Assembly (NCBI GenBank): GCA_964036275.1
Contig: OZ038434.1
Coordinates: 6,219,060-6,283,059 of the forward strand
DNA: 64,000 nt
Direction: 5' to 3'
From: Litoditis marina
Taxonomy: Eukaryota; Nematoda; Chromadorea; Rhabditida; Rhabditidae
The position numbers were made by a program, and so were the translations under genes. Of this stretch, positions 32,727 to 43,775 are shown piece after piece; positions within the stretch are counted from its first letter, which is position 1; each line of letters opens with the position of its first letter. A model generated the notes under the pieces. That model saw only the letters and a program-made list of their open reading frames with translations, was not told where the DNA came from and did no database searches.

Positions 32727-33937
32727 ATGCTTTCGTCGTTCAACGTGAGAAAAGTGGTTTCAAACGTGTTCCAGTTAGTAACAAAACAAAGCAAGAAACG
32801 TGGTCATAGTTTCCCCTCTGATCTTTTTTTAGGTGAGCGATTGAGGGTCAATTACTAAAGATTTTCAAAATTGTTGCTTGTTATATACTAAATTAACACA
32901 AGATCATCATGATTCACTAAACGCATGGCTTTAGCCGTGTTTTGAGCCTGATGCCATTATCGGCTCTTGTTCCGAGACTCAAAAGCCATAACTGGACCAG
33001 CTTTCCGCTACTCGCATTGATCTCATTTCAGCATGGACACTATAGCGGCCGTGTTGTTATATAGAGGAGGCGAAACATTTGGACGCAGTTGAAAATTGGA
33101 TGAGAACACACCAATCAAACAACACAACCACAGTGATTCATGGGGGAAAACGATCGGGCAAAATGGAAGACGAAGGCTATTATACCAACTAATATTAACA
33201 AATACTGTGACTTTTTTAAAACTTATTCGACCGGCAAAATGTACTGGGTTAAAAGATAGAAATTTCATCATATGTAGTTTGTAGTATGACGTACAAGATG
33301 TTAGGTTAATGAGAGAAATTATTGGAGCAGCTGAAAAGAATATATCACTGAAAACAATAAGGATTTAACGCAATTAACTGAGATACATTTATTATCTTTC
33401 AAGTGTTTAACTAACTCTATTTTTGTTAAGTGGTAATATAAATATCTCCGTGCATTCATTGGTTGGTTAACTCACATTTCGATTAGGATTGAATACCTCC
33501 ATGCGAGAGACGAGGAGAAATAGTGTGATAGAAAAAGAGACGCAGAAATCGTACGGGTCAGTATGGTGAATAGTATGCTGCGCGCGATCGATTGATCAGA
33601 AATCGCAAAAGGGGGGGGGGGGGTTAGGCCCGTTTGCTTAGCGTCCACCTCTAAGGCCAAGAAACAACAAAGAGAGTACTACTCATAAACTAATTGTATA
33701 CATCAACATCCTATTGTTGAAAGGTAGAAAGAACATTGGTTTTACTTCGATTGGGGTGAATACAGAAAAAATAGTTTAAGACCAAAATAGTGAACATTGA
33801 TCAAAAAAGTTGCAAGGGCCAGTTTGTTGATTTGGTTTCGTTTTGAGGGATGAAAAGTGGACGAAACTGGGGTTAGACACGCAGAGAGCATGCATTGTTG
33901 AACAGATAGCCCGAGGCAGAGAGGGAGAGAGAGAAAA

Positions 33938-33974
<37 letters not shown>

Positions 33975-36900
33975 GGAAGAGGGAGGGAAGATATAGATAG
34001 ACAGAAAGAAAAGAGAGGGAGACGCAGAAAAAAAGATAACAACAAAGAGTTGTACCTGAAGTAAGATGAGTACATAAAGTAGCGGTGAAACTGAGAATGC
34101 ACACTTCGAAGAAAGTATTTCTGCGTGGGCTGCAACCCAATCAAATTGCAACCCAATCAAATCCTTGACTTTTTCAGAATCTTTTTGAACACATATTTCA
34201 AGATACAGAATGGAATACGGAAGATCTTCATTGGGTCGAGAACACTAACACATTAACTAGAAAGAGTCATACTGTAGGTATCCAGATAGTAATGAAAAGG
34301 ACTAAACACTGATACGTAAAACTTTGAAGACTTTGTTCAAGATAACGCACTTTCCCTGTAGTAGTTTCTAATGCTTGTTTATAGTTACGTTTTGTCGGTT
34401 TTTTATTTGACTTGAACGAGTAAACATTGCTTTGGCGCTCATTTTACTGCCAAAACACATACAATTACAGCTCTAAATGTTCCGAAAACTAACCTTTCAG
34501 TTTAAACTAAACTCCGTGTTTATACTGTTACTCACCGAAAGTTAACTAAGTAAACTATATAGTTCCAAAACTTTTTTTTAGCGAAAATACCAGTACAAAA
34601 TGTCTGTAAGAGTGGTGTCCCCAATGTTCCAATCTCTGTCTCAGGAATTTCTATATGTTGTTTGAAATTCCGTCTGCGCTAAGTGAATGATACATATCAC
34701 ATACTGCGAATAATATCTACAGAGAGAAACCTTTCAATAATGGTTTCATACGAAAACAACATTTACTGTTTACGTAACAAAGATAGGTTTTGTAAACAAA
34801 TTGAGCTACGTAGGGTGGATTGTATTGTTTGTTCTTCCTAAATATCAAACGGTGTATTCTCTGAGAATTCGTTTGCGATTAACATATTTACATTGTATTC
34901 CGGAGAAACATTTCCTCAGCAGGAAAGACGCATAGTTATGTTTTCGTTCTGAGTCGCCTCTTTTGTAGATTTGCAAGACTTGGCGTACATCTACCCAACT
35001 TTCTCCTCTAGTGAGCCGTTAGCGGACATTTTTGCTAAGACTAATACAATGTACATTTTGAAAAGTAACCGAACACTACTACCTCCCATTATGACATTGC
35101 CGCTAATCGATGAATTACTATAAATAATCAACATTTCTAATGTAAAGCTCAGCTTGAACAGTGCTTTTCTTCCAAGTATGTTTTCTCGTTTCTCGAAGTT
35201 TTCGAAATACAAAATGCTCCCTTTCTCAGTATGATTCGTACTTCAGAATCCTGATTCAGTCTAAAAGGAAGTAACATGTTTTCGATCTTGATGTAAATGC
35301 TTGATGACGTAGTAGAGAATATAACAACAGGAACCAATCAGCTCAACCCTTGTTCACATATCATGTGAAAAAAATAATAGTGGTACGGCTCTCGTAAATA
35401 TCGTATACTGTAGAGTATGCTGCTTCGTTGGTAATCGTGGCCAAATTTTTGTAAATCGTTCCTGGGCATGGGGTAACAACGGGCTCTACTCCGGAAACTT
35501 TGAAAATGGTGAACAAAAAGACAAAGAAAAGAGAAAGTAACAAATAAACCACGCTACCTCGAAAATTTGATACATCAATAAATTGAACAGATCTAGTAGA
35601 CAATGTTTTCTCATGACAATAGGGCGCAAAACTCGATTTTCTTATGAAATTTCTCATTTTTGGGATTCATGTGGTTGAACAACTTGTCGCCATATGAAAA
35701 CTTTGACTTTGAAAAGACTTTGAAAACACTCGAAAGAAAGTTCCAGGCTGTTTTTCAACATGTTACAGCCTTTCAAAGCATTATGTATGTTTACCACTGT
35801 GACAGCATGTGAGCAGCCAAACTCCTCACAAAACGTATGTTTTCTGCAACAAACATCCTTCCAAAATCTGTTTGGCACGTTGCCAAAGACTCAGTGGGAA
35901 TGGCGGGGACTACACATCACGTAAATCCCCATATTACCTTCGTTTGTTGACGTGAGTCTCTGGAAGTTATTCGTGAGAGGAAAGATCCTGCAGAGACTTA
36001 GAGAAGCAGAGTATGTGTGTGATGTAAATAATCCTCGAGTCTTTTCTCATCATGACCATTGTTTGATATAAGGTTAATCTCGACGAATACTCCTCGTTTA
36101 GAAGCACCCCCCCCCCCCTCTGACAGCGTTTGATCTTACACTTCATTTGTTCCGACTATTCGATTCTCCCAATATAGTCCGATTCCCATCCTGTTCTATT
36201 TTTACCCAGGTTATAATCAACTCCTGTGAACTGTTGCAACCTGAAATATTTTCGCCGGAAATTGCCGCGTGAGTTCACTTTAGGTTCGAGTATTGCAGAA
36301 CTATATAAATTGTTGTAAATGGTTGTCCACCCTGGTTACCTAATGGCAACAGTTTTGGAAAAATCATGTTTTCTAAACGTTTTCTTTCTGTTTATATAAA
36401 ACAAAAATATTTGTTGTCATTCGAAGAATCGGTCAAAGAATCAGGGTCGAAACGATTTTAAGTGGTACCTTTCACTGAGCACATATTTTCCGTTTTCTCT
36501 CTGTGTTCTTGGGTTATCGAAAACCAAGGCCTGAAAATTCGACGTCATACTGTGAATGATTACGAAAGTGTGAATGAATGATATTTTTAGAGTTAGGGCT
36601 TAACAAAATCCATATTCGAAAACTTCTACTCGTTCAACCAAAACAGTACAGTTTCATTGCTCGCTCTGTTTGCCCAATCATTTCCCAGTTTTTGGCTGAC
36701 CATAGATTCCGGTTATCGTTTATCCTCTATTACATGTCTCCCCTCGAGTACTTCCATCTGTGAAAACAATAACTTCCGGTAATACCGTTTTGTGGTCTAA
36801 TACACCTTTATGTCTGGAAAAACAATTTTCCTATCCTACATCATGTGATCGCTCGTGGAGATAATACTTGATTACAAGTTTCCCTTTTGGTCGAACCAAT

Positions 36901-39900
36901 TTGGATTTTACACACTATGGAAACATGGTCCTCGTCATTTTGACAAAGACTCCTCCACTGCCCAGATTACCTTTTTACACTCCACAGAAACATCAGATTC
37001 GCAGATTGCCTAAAAATATAGTCCTCGTCATATTGTCGTGGACACCGCCAGATTAACTATCTATATTCGTTGACGTTAAGTTGCACGTCATTCTGTTCTA
37101 AAAATTCCCGTTTCTCAAAGTGGCCGAAATGTATCTAGAGGTTCACTGTAAGAATCGGAAGTGTTTCAATATATAACATGTTTCTCTCAACACTCAGTAT
37201 TGAGTGAATTTCAGTAGTTATTGGATAGACCAAACTGACAAACACGGTACATAATATTATTCTGTTTGTAGTTTGATGCTGATACAATTTACTCATTTGT
37301 ATTCTGATGTGTCATTCTGTCAAACTGCAACTCTGACATAGCACACCCTATAACATTAACTTCTTTACTATCTACTCAAGAGTTTTTTCCCGGAACTTTA
37401 ACGCACACGCTGATTCCCGTGATCTTCGAGGTTGTTAAGTGGTCGAAATATAGCTGGAATTGTGAATAATGTATGTTCATGAGGGTCTGACCTGGAAAAT
37501 GACTGACATTGAATACGTTATTCGAATGTTTTGCCCCTGGCTGCACAAATATCTGCTGGAACTATGACTTCCCGGTAAAATTTTCACAAAAAAACCATTG
37601 TATTAGTATGAATACACTGTTTGTTAAATGTTATTATGAGGTTCCTTTCATGTGAAAACTTAAACCAAAGCCTTTTGAAACGTTTTTGTTGCTTTTTTTC
37701 AGTTTAGTAAGTCATGTTGAGTAAATGGAACATTGGCTATATTATTACATTCAACTTTTGAATTAAAAATAAGAACATATTGAACAGAACCACAATCGGT
37801 ATATTAACATTTATAATAAGTCGTACATATTGTACATCATAATAACTAGAGAGGGACACGGCACTTACTCGTATTTCGAACACCAAAATTGTAGACCAGT
37901 TTATTTCCATCAAACTTCCATCTTATCTCCATCAAGTGAAGAAACGTGGGAGATGCTTTATATTCGTATCACTTCCGTTTTTGCATGGGTGACATGAACA
38001 TTTTACTAGCCGTGTAGTAACTAGTAAAAGTGAGTTCAGTATTCAGTAATCTGCCGAAGTTTGAACCACCCCCTGTTTTCTTTGATTCAACTTCGTCTCC
38101 TCGTGCGTTTCCAACACTTGCATGACAAACTAATTATGATGTTCCCATGAAACGATGGGAAATCATTCTTTAATTTTCCCGGCTGCAACGTTCTCATTTA
38201 CTTATTAGATACCCCGCACACATACTCATTCATAACGTGCAGTTGCACACATTTTTCCCAAATGATTACTTTCAAAAAAAGTTTCACCTTAGAGTTTGAG
38301 TGAGAATGAGAGTTGAGAAAACTACTTTTCCTTTATTTTTCCATTCCGACCATCCTAGGATTGTGAGAATACTAAAAAAACGTCCTTACCGCAGCATGTG
38401 TGGCGTCCTGAAATTTTGAGTAACCTTCCTTCTCATTGTATAACCCTACCAGCCAAACTACGACCATGATTCTAATAATATAATAATATCCCAAACCGGT
38501 ATATTTTGATGTTCATAGACCACGTGGGTAATTTCATGTGGTGTTCCCCTCTGCCCCATCCCTAAGCTGTTATGTCACTCTACTTTTGTTGGCTCAAATT
38601 CTCGCGCGGCATAGAAAACGTCAATTGAACGCACGCTAAAACACACAAAACTATTTTGCCATCTTCAAACTCTGTGCAATTTGCATATTTTGAGTCATAT
38701 ATTCTCGATTTAGAGTATGAGAATGAGCTAGTCTTACTGGTGTACTTTTATTCATTTAGATCTAATACAACGTGCAGTTGAAACTTGTTGTTACCTTTTG
38801 AATGTGGAAGAGCTGAGAGCTCTTAGAACACTGATGAAATTCTGTACCCTCACCTCAATAGACTACTCAGACCAAACCTGTCTCAGTAGTGGCCCGGGCC
38901 TACCTCAACCACTGAAACTTATGATTAAGTTAGTGTGCTCAGTAAACCCCTCTGAGAAAACCCGAAACCGCCTTGAATCAGGGTCGAAACGGTTTTGAGT
39001 ACATTTTATACTGAGCACATTAACTTAATCATACCACCATCCAAACGTCCTAGTGACACAATTATATTTTGTTTAAATAAAATAACCTAATACACTGAAA
39101 CTTAGTTGAAACTTTGACCGGGATGGCCCTAGTGCACAATCGGAACATGTTTTGCGCTGAGAAACGGTGTTTAAATACTATACAGAGCGAATTTCTATGT
39201 TACAAGGAAGAAAATTATGGCAAATGCAGTAGATATAATTCCAAAGATTCTCACTACTCGTCTTTATTGGATGTTGTTTTAGAATGAGTAGAGAGAAAGA
39301 GAGTAACGATACTGTTATAGATTTTAGACTTGGTACTGGGAAATCCTGATTTTCCTGTAGAATCAAATATTACAGACTACTCCTCGAGAGATTCTTACTG
39401 TGAAGGTTTGTGGAATTTCCGGTGTTCGTTATTTTTGGTCTGCATTGTTCATTTTAACACTTCTTTGGCTAAAGATCATTTATTCAGTGATGTAAATCTC
39501 TTCTCTATTTCCCTACACCGAGGTAGTATCTTTTTTACCCAATGACATCTTTATAATCTACTTCTAATTGTCCCATTTTATCTAATCTCTTTCTAGACGA
39601 CTTGACTGACCCAATGCGGTCCTACCGCTCCGATCCCGTGCTCATCAAACCGAGTAGAGCCGACTTCCTCAATGATTGGAATTTCAAGTGTGAGTAGTCA
39701 GGTTTTTTTGCAGAATATAACTATTTGAACTAAAAAGGTTTATACACTTACAAAAACATCGTGCAGCCTCAAGAGCGTTTTCCACCGTACTGTTCATGAA
39801 AGAATGGACTAGATATGTAGTATTCTTCTATCTGTCGCCTTTGCGTAAAAGACTAACCATGTTATGGCACAAGTTTCGCAGAACAAACGCATACATTTTG

Positions 39901-41662
39901 TCATGCTCAAAATTAAACAATAAACTGGAACTTGTCTAACAAGCGTTTTGTTTCACTGATTCTCTTTCAGTTTCCATGCACTGTACCTCCTTTGAACCTG
40001 ATGGACGTTCTATCAGGATCACTGATGTGAGTCTTTTTGATAAAAAACCACAATGTTTCCAAACTAATTCAGATTATACTATTGTTCTTTCTGTCGCCTT
40101 CGAGTTTATAACAGTTCTTTGAAGAAAGTTCATACAGTAGTAACCCGGTTTTGTATGCCTGGAACTACCAGAAGAACGTTAAAAGTCATGTTAATCAGAA
40201 ATGTTTGATGGCGTGGTGTACTGTACGTTGTTATGATGGGTGAAACAAAGTATATTTGTTTCAGTTCGAGAGAATTGACATGCCAAAGGATCTATCTGAC
40301 ACCGAGAGACAGCAATACGAGAGAAGACTGGAGAAGAGGGCCAAGAGAAGACAGAGCATAGTCATCGCCAATATCAAGGAGTTCAAAAGGGGTACGGTAG
40401 CACTACCACTATTCACAGTTTCCAGGGGGGACTAGGCTGGTGATTAAGAACCCAAATATATGATGTCTTCTAGTTTACTGCACCATTTGAAGGATGACAC
40501 ACAATATAGGGTTCGCTTAGAAATGTTCTGCTGTGTGTTTATGTTCAATCTGGCGTTAATTCAGTTGGATCTGCTGTGTCTGTGTACGAACATGAAAATA
40601 CGAAATAGACATAATACTCCTCTATTATATAACATCGGGAACAGCTTCACGTACTAGGAAATCAATATAACTTTAGGAATCATAATATTTTACTTTTTTT
40701 TCTTTCAACTTAAAAACATTTTTACAGATGAACTCCACCGCTGTTCCTCTGTCCCTGATATCACGGATGAGTTGTACAACCTGAATCAGAAGAGGGTTTC
40801 GTTCACGGTGAAGGCGGAGAGTAACCAGTATCCATCTTACGTCGGGGACCGAAGGACCACACTCTCTGTCGCGGTTCGTTTTCATCTCCAGCAATAAAGC
40901 GAAGAGATCACAGCAGTGAGCAGATCTCATGAACTTCTCATGGGAAGTCTTTGACTTCCATATTGAGTCCCGGTTGATTCTTTTCAAAACTAGATTGCAA
41001 TGTCTTCATGCGTGCGAGGTTTCCGTTAGAAATATAAACTTCGTGAGAAGTATGATAGGGAATGAGTAATTGTCTAATAATTCTCATAATTATCCTGCAG
41101 CCCTTTGCTTTCAGTCGTGTTGAACCCGTTTTTCCTTCATTTTCCCATCCAGCTCATTCAACAAAGTTTGAAGTATCTAGTACGAATTCAAAGTTCATGT
41201 ATCATTCAACCATGCTTGAACAAATCGCAGACAATTTCGAATTTAACAAGTACGACTGGAATGCTGCGGTATCAAACTACAAACCAGCAGACTAGAAATA
41301 AATTCAGAATCTGTACCGGCCCGCTCTTGAGGGACAAGACAAGCAGATGATATGGATATAAGTCACCATTATCCTTCTAAATCCGTGAATGTACGTCATT
41401 TCAGAACTTGTCGTTGCCGAAAAAGCCAATCCTGTTGCGGAAAAACCGTTGTTCCTCGATGCCTCTCCATCACATGGACTTTGAATCGTTCACAGCCTGG
41501 CGCCGTGGCTCCAGAATCAGTGATGAGGTACTACAAAAACTAATTAATAAGATGACCATGTTGGAATTGTTGTTTGATCCACGAACCAGCAAACTAACAC
41601 TGGAAGCAGGAGATCAAGCTACAACGCAGCATATCACACAAAATTGCCGTGCCCGTCCCTGA
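32727..41662 (+). CDS. Unrecognised basic, phospho-site-rich protein, 6 exons, 261 aa
   Basis: Exons 32727-32832, 39597-39689, 39971-40026, 40265-40391, 40728-40873 and 41405-41662 join in phase and end at a TGA. The first intron is about 6.8 kb and is supported only by phase and good splice sites, so exon 1 is the weakest part. There is no signal peptide or membrane segment. The middle has a charged, probably helical stretch (ERQQYERRLEKRAKRRQS, 100-116). Visible short motifs are KRVSF at 149-153 (PP1-docking RVxF form), RCSSVP at 132-137 and RCSSMP at 191-196 (both RxxSxP, the 14-3-3 mode I form), and basophilic-kinase sites RRQS at 113-116 and RRGS at 209-212. I do not recognise the family. 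A regulatory or scaffold role is inference. A polyA signal at 41834 fits the end. Confidence 0.62.
33916..34030. repeat. GA microsatellite
   Basis: Purine tract of GAGA with AAAGA and GGGA interruptions. The overlapping 73-132 codon ORFs on both strands are low-complexity products of it. Confidence 0.9.
37264..37331. repeat. Minimal MITE with TTTGTAGTTTGATG ends, diverged copy
   Basis: It begins TTTGTAGTTTGATGCTGATA and ends CTGTCAAACTGCAAC. Part of the same end (TTTGTAGTTTGATGCCGATA) is seen alone at about 14531. Confidence 0.65.
38921..39033. repeat. Palindromic MITE with ATGATTAAGTTA ends
   Basis: The 5' arm ATGATTAAGTTAGTGTGCTC pairs with the 3' arm GAGCACATTAACTTAATCAT. The core AATCAGGGTCGAAACG and CTGAGCACAT also occur at about 36430-36490, suggesting a second, partial copy. 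Confidence 0.8.
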
Positions 41663-41833
41663 AAAAACTCTAATTTTCGACTCATTTCCTACTCAACTTT
41701 GAAAGGAAACCGATGTTATTTCAAAAAGTGAAAAACTATAGATGTAGCATAGTGCCTGAATAAGTCGAGATGGAACAAATATTGTAGCATTATCTGTCAT
41801 GAACCACCATCTATGCAACATTGTGAGGTGACG

Positions 41834-41839
41834 AATAAA
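41834..41839 (+). terminator. Polyadenylation signal of the unrecognised plus-strand gene
   Basis: An AATAAA hexamer about 172 bp after the stop codon at 41660-41662. Confidence 0.6.
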
Positions 41840-43462
41840 ACTGAAACTTGAACCGGCCTAGCTGGTTTACTACTTGTTGAACCCAGCTTTCTGTTCTTTC
41901 AGCTATCATCGCTTGATTCCAGGTTGATCGGGAGCACTCGAGAAAGAGCCGAATAAAGGATTCAGACTCGGGTTGGTGGAGCAGTCCGAGCAACTTCGTC
42001 AAGTCATTCGTACTCCGTTGTTTGCATTCCAAAAGGAATCGAACCTCCCCTCAACAAGTTCTCATTTGTGTCAGTTGAGTGAGGATAATTAGTATTATAG
42101 CCAGTCAAACGTTCCCACACCTACCTGATTAGAAGAAAATCTGGACAAAGATATTTAGTTCTCAAAACGAGGGAACGAAAAGCTGAAATCGTGCTAGATA
42201 ATACGTATTACATGTGTAATAACTACTGTAAGACCATTGTGGTAGGCGCTCCAGTTCTTTCTGGGCATTGAACTGTTCGTTTGTTCTCTAATGCTAAATT
42301 TTTACCGTTTGTTAGTTTATTTCTACCAGATTTCAGCTCACACTCCTAGTTACCCAGTAGGCTTTGTATCGGTGTGCGAATTGGTTTTGGGTGGTTGTGA
42401 GCCCATTTATCACTCAAATCCCAACCTAGTTCCTACCTTAGTAGATTTCTCTTTCATTTCCGAGAGTGTTCACTTCTTGTTCTTCCACCTTTAAACTCTT
42501 CCAATTCATTCGGATATTAAATTAATTACATAATTTTTCAGTCCAGAGTTTTGTTTCCAATTTGAATAATAGGGTCAAATATACTTGTATGATTCCGATA
42601 ATAATGTATGTATAATATTTATTTTAATAATGTTTATCAAGGACCAAAGGATCGTATCGCTACAAACTCGAGTGACTTCTCGTTTTCAAAAAAGGGGGAG
42701 GCAGGGGTTGCAAAACTTCTCGTTTTCATGTGAAACAAACATATAGTTCGTTCCACCCACTTATAACCCTCTACAGTAATCTGCTCCAACTTCCAGGTCA
42801 ACGTTTGGTTTATGGACTTTTCGGATTTTCTTCAAATTTTGGTAGTGTCTTCTGCATGTTAACTTCTACAAACTCTGAGAACTTGAAACCAAAATAATAA
42901 ATTCTTCATTAGAAAAAGCCTGTTAAATATTGGACGGATTACTGTAGAAAGACATCGATTTGTGAAACAGAGTATACCCCATGTAGAGTAGAACTAGAGG
43001 TAAAACTAAACTTCTGTTTATTGAAAAATGACACAAATATCCCCTCTCTGACTCCTAACTGAAAATGAGTGAAGAAATCATTTTTACCTATCTGTCATGG
43101 GGGAATATTACTTAAAGAATATTATTTCGAGTTCTGGTGATACGGTTCCTTTTTAGTGACTGCACGGTTTCGAAATTAATTTGCCTCTAGTACAAGTTTC
43201 TTTTATTTCTATTCATCAGTCATTGTAATAATCATCAAACAATTGTTTCTAGGAATGTTTCGTGTTGGGTGTAAATTGATGATTCGTTCTAAGATGCAAT
43301 GAGAATAAATAAATGAGTCAGCTAAATTCTATGAATTTTTATGGAATCAATAGTGTACGGGATACGCGTGAGGAACAATTCACGCAATTAGAAAAACTCT
43401 GTTTTAAAATCTACTGAAATTCTTTTTAGCCGTGAGAATGTGACCATTAATGCGCAGTGCGC

Positions 43463-43597
43463 TATATTACTAGAAGTAAATTGAATAGTCAGGTAAAGTT
43501 GACATTCTAATGAGGAATTGTGCACTTTGTCATTGCACATTCAAGAGTTCTGCTGTGTTTATTATGTTTCACGTGACTGTGAAATTGACTAACAGTA
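43463..43597. repeat. MITE family of about 135 bp, copy near the lipid phosphatase 3' end
   Basis: It begins TATATTACTAGAAGTAAATT and ends GTGAAATTGACTAACAGTA. It shares TCTGCTGTGTTTATTATGTTTC with small changes relative to the other copies. Confidence 0.8.
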
Positions 43598-43775
43598 GAG
43601 GAACAACTGCTACTGAGTTTTGAAGTTCGAGCAGAATGAGAAAACGTTGGCCACAACCTCTTCCCTTCATTGTTTGTACGGTACTCCACATCGGTTCGAC
43701 GAAGGTTATAGTTCAAGAGAATAATCCGAATCGTTGCTCGTGGAATTATTTTTTCGATCACTCTCACGGGTTTCA

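Larger units (their letters stand above)
32833..39596. other. About 6.8 kb first intron of the unrecognised plus-strand gene
   Basis: It contains a poly-G run near 33610, a GA tract at 33916-34030, a minimal MITE at 37264 and a palindromic element at 38921. Scattered ORFs of 60-130 codons on both strands show no splice support or recognisable domain. A gene of its own here cannot be excluded. Confidence 0.5.
41663..43775. other. Convergent intergenic region between the unrecognised gene and the lipid phosphatase gene
   Basis: It holds the polyA signal of the plus-strand gene and one 135 bp MITE copy at 43463. An AATAAA on the minus strand (43558-43563) lies inside that MITE and is the nearest one to the lipid phosphatase stop. 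Otherwise AT-rich sequence with no supported gene. Confidence 0.6.

Noticed and set aside
34991..35878. Minus-strand ORFs of 62-98 codons inside the 6.8 kb intron
   Set aside because: They have no consistent splice sites joining them and no recognisable domain.
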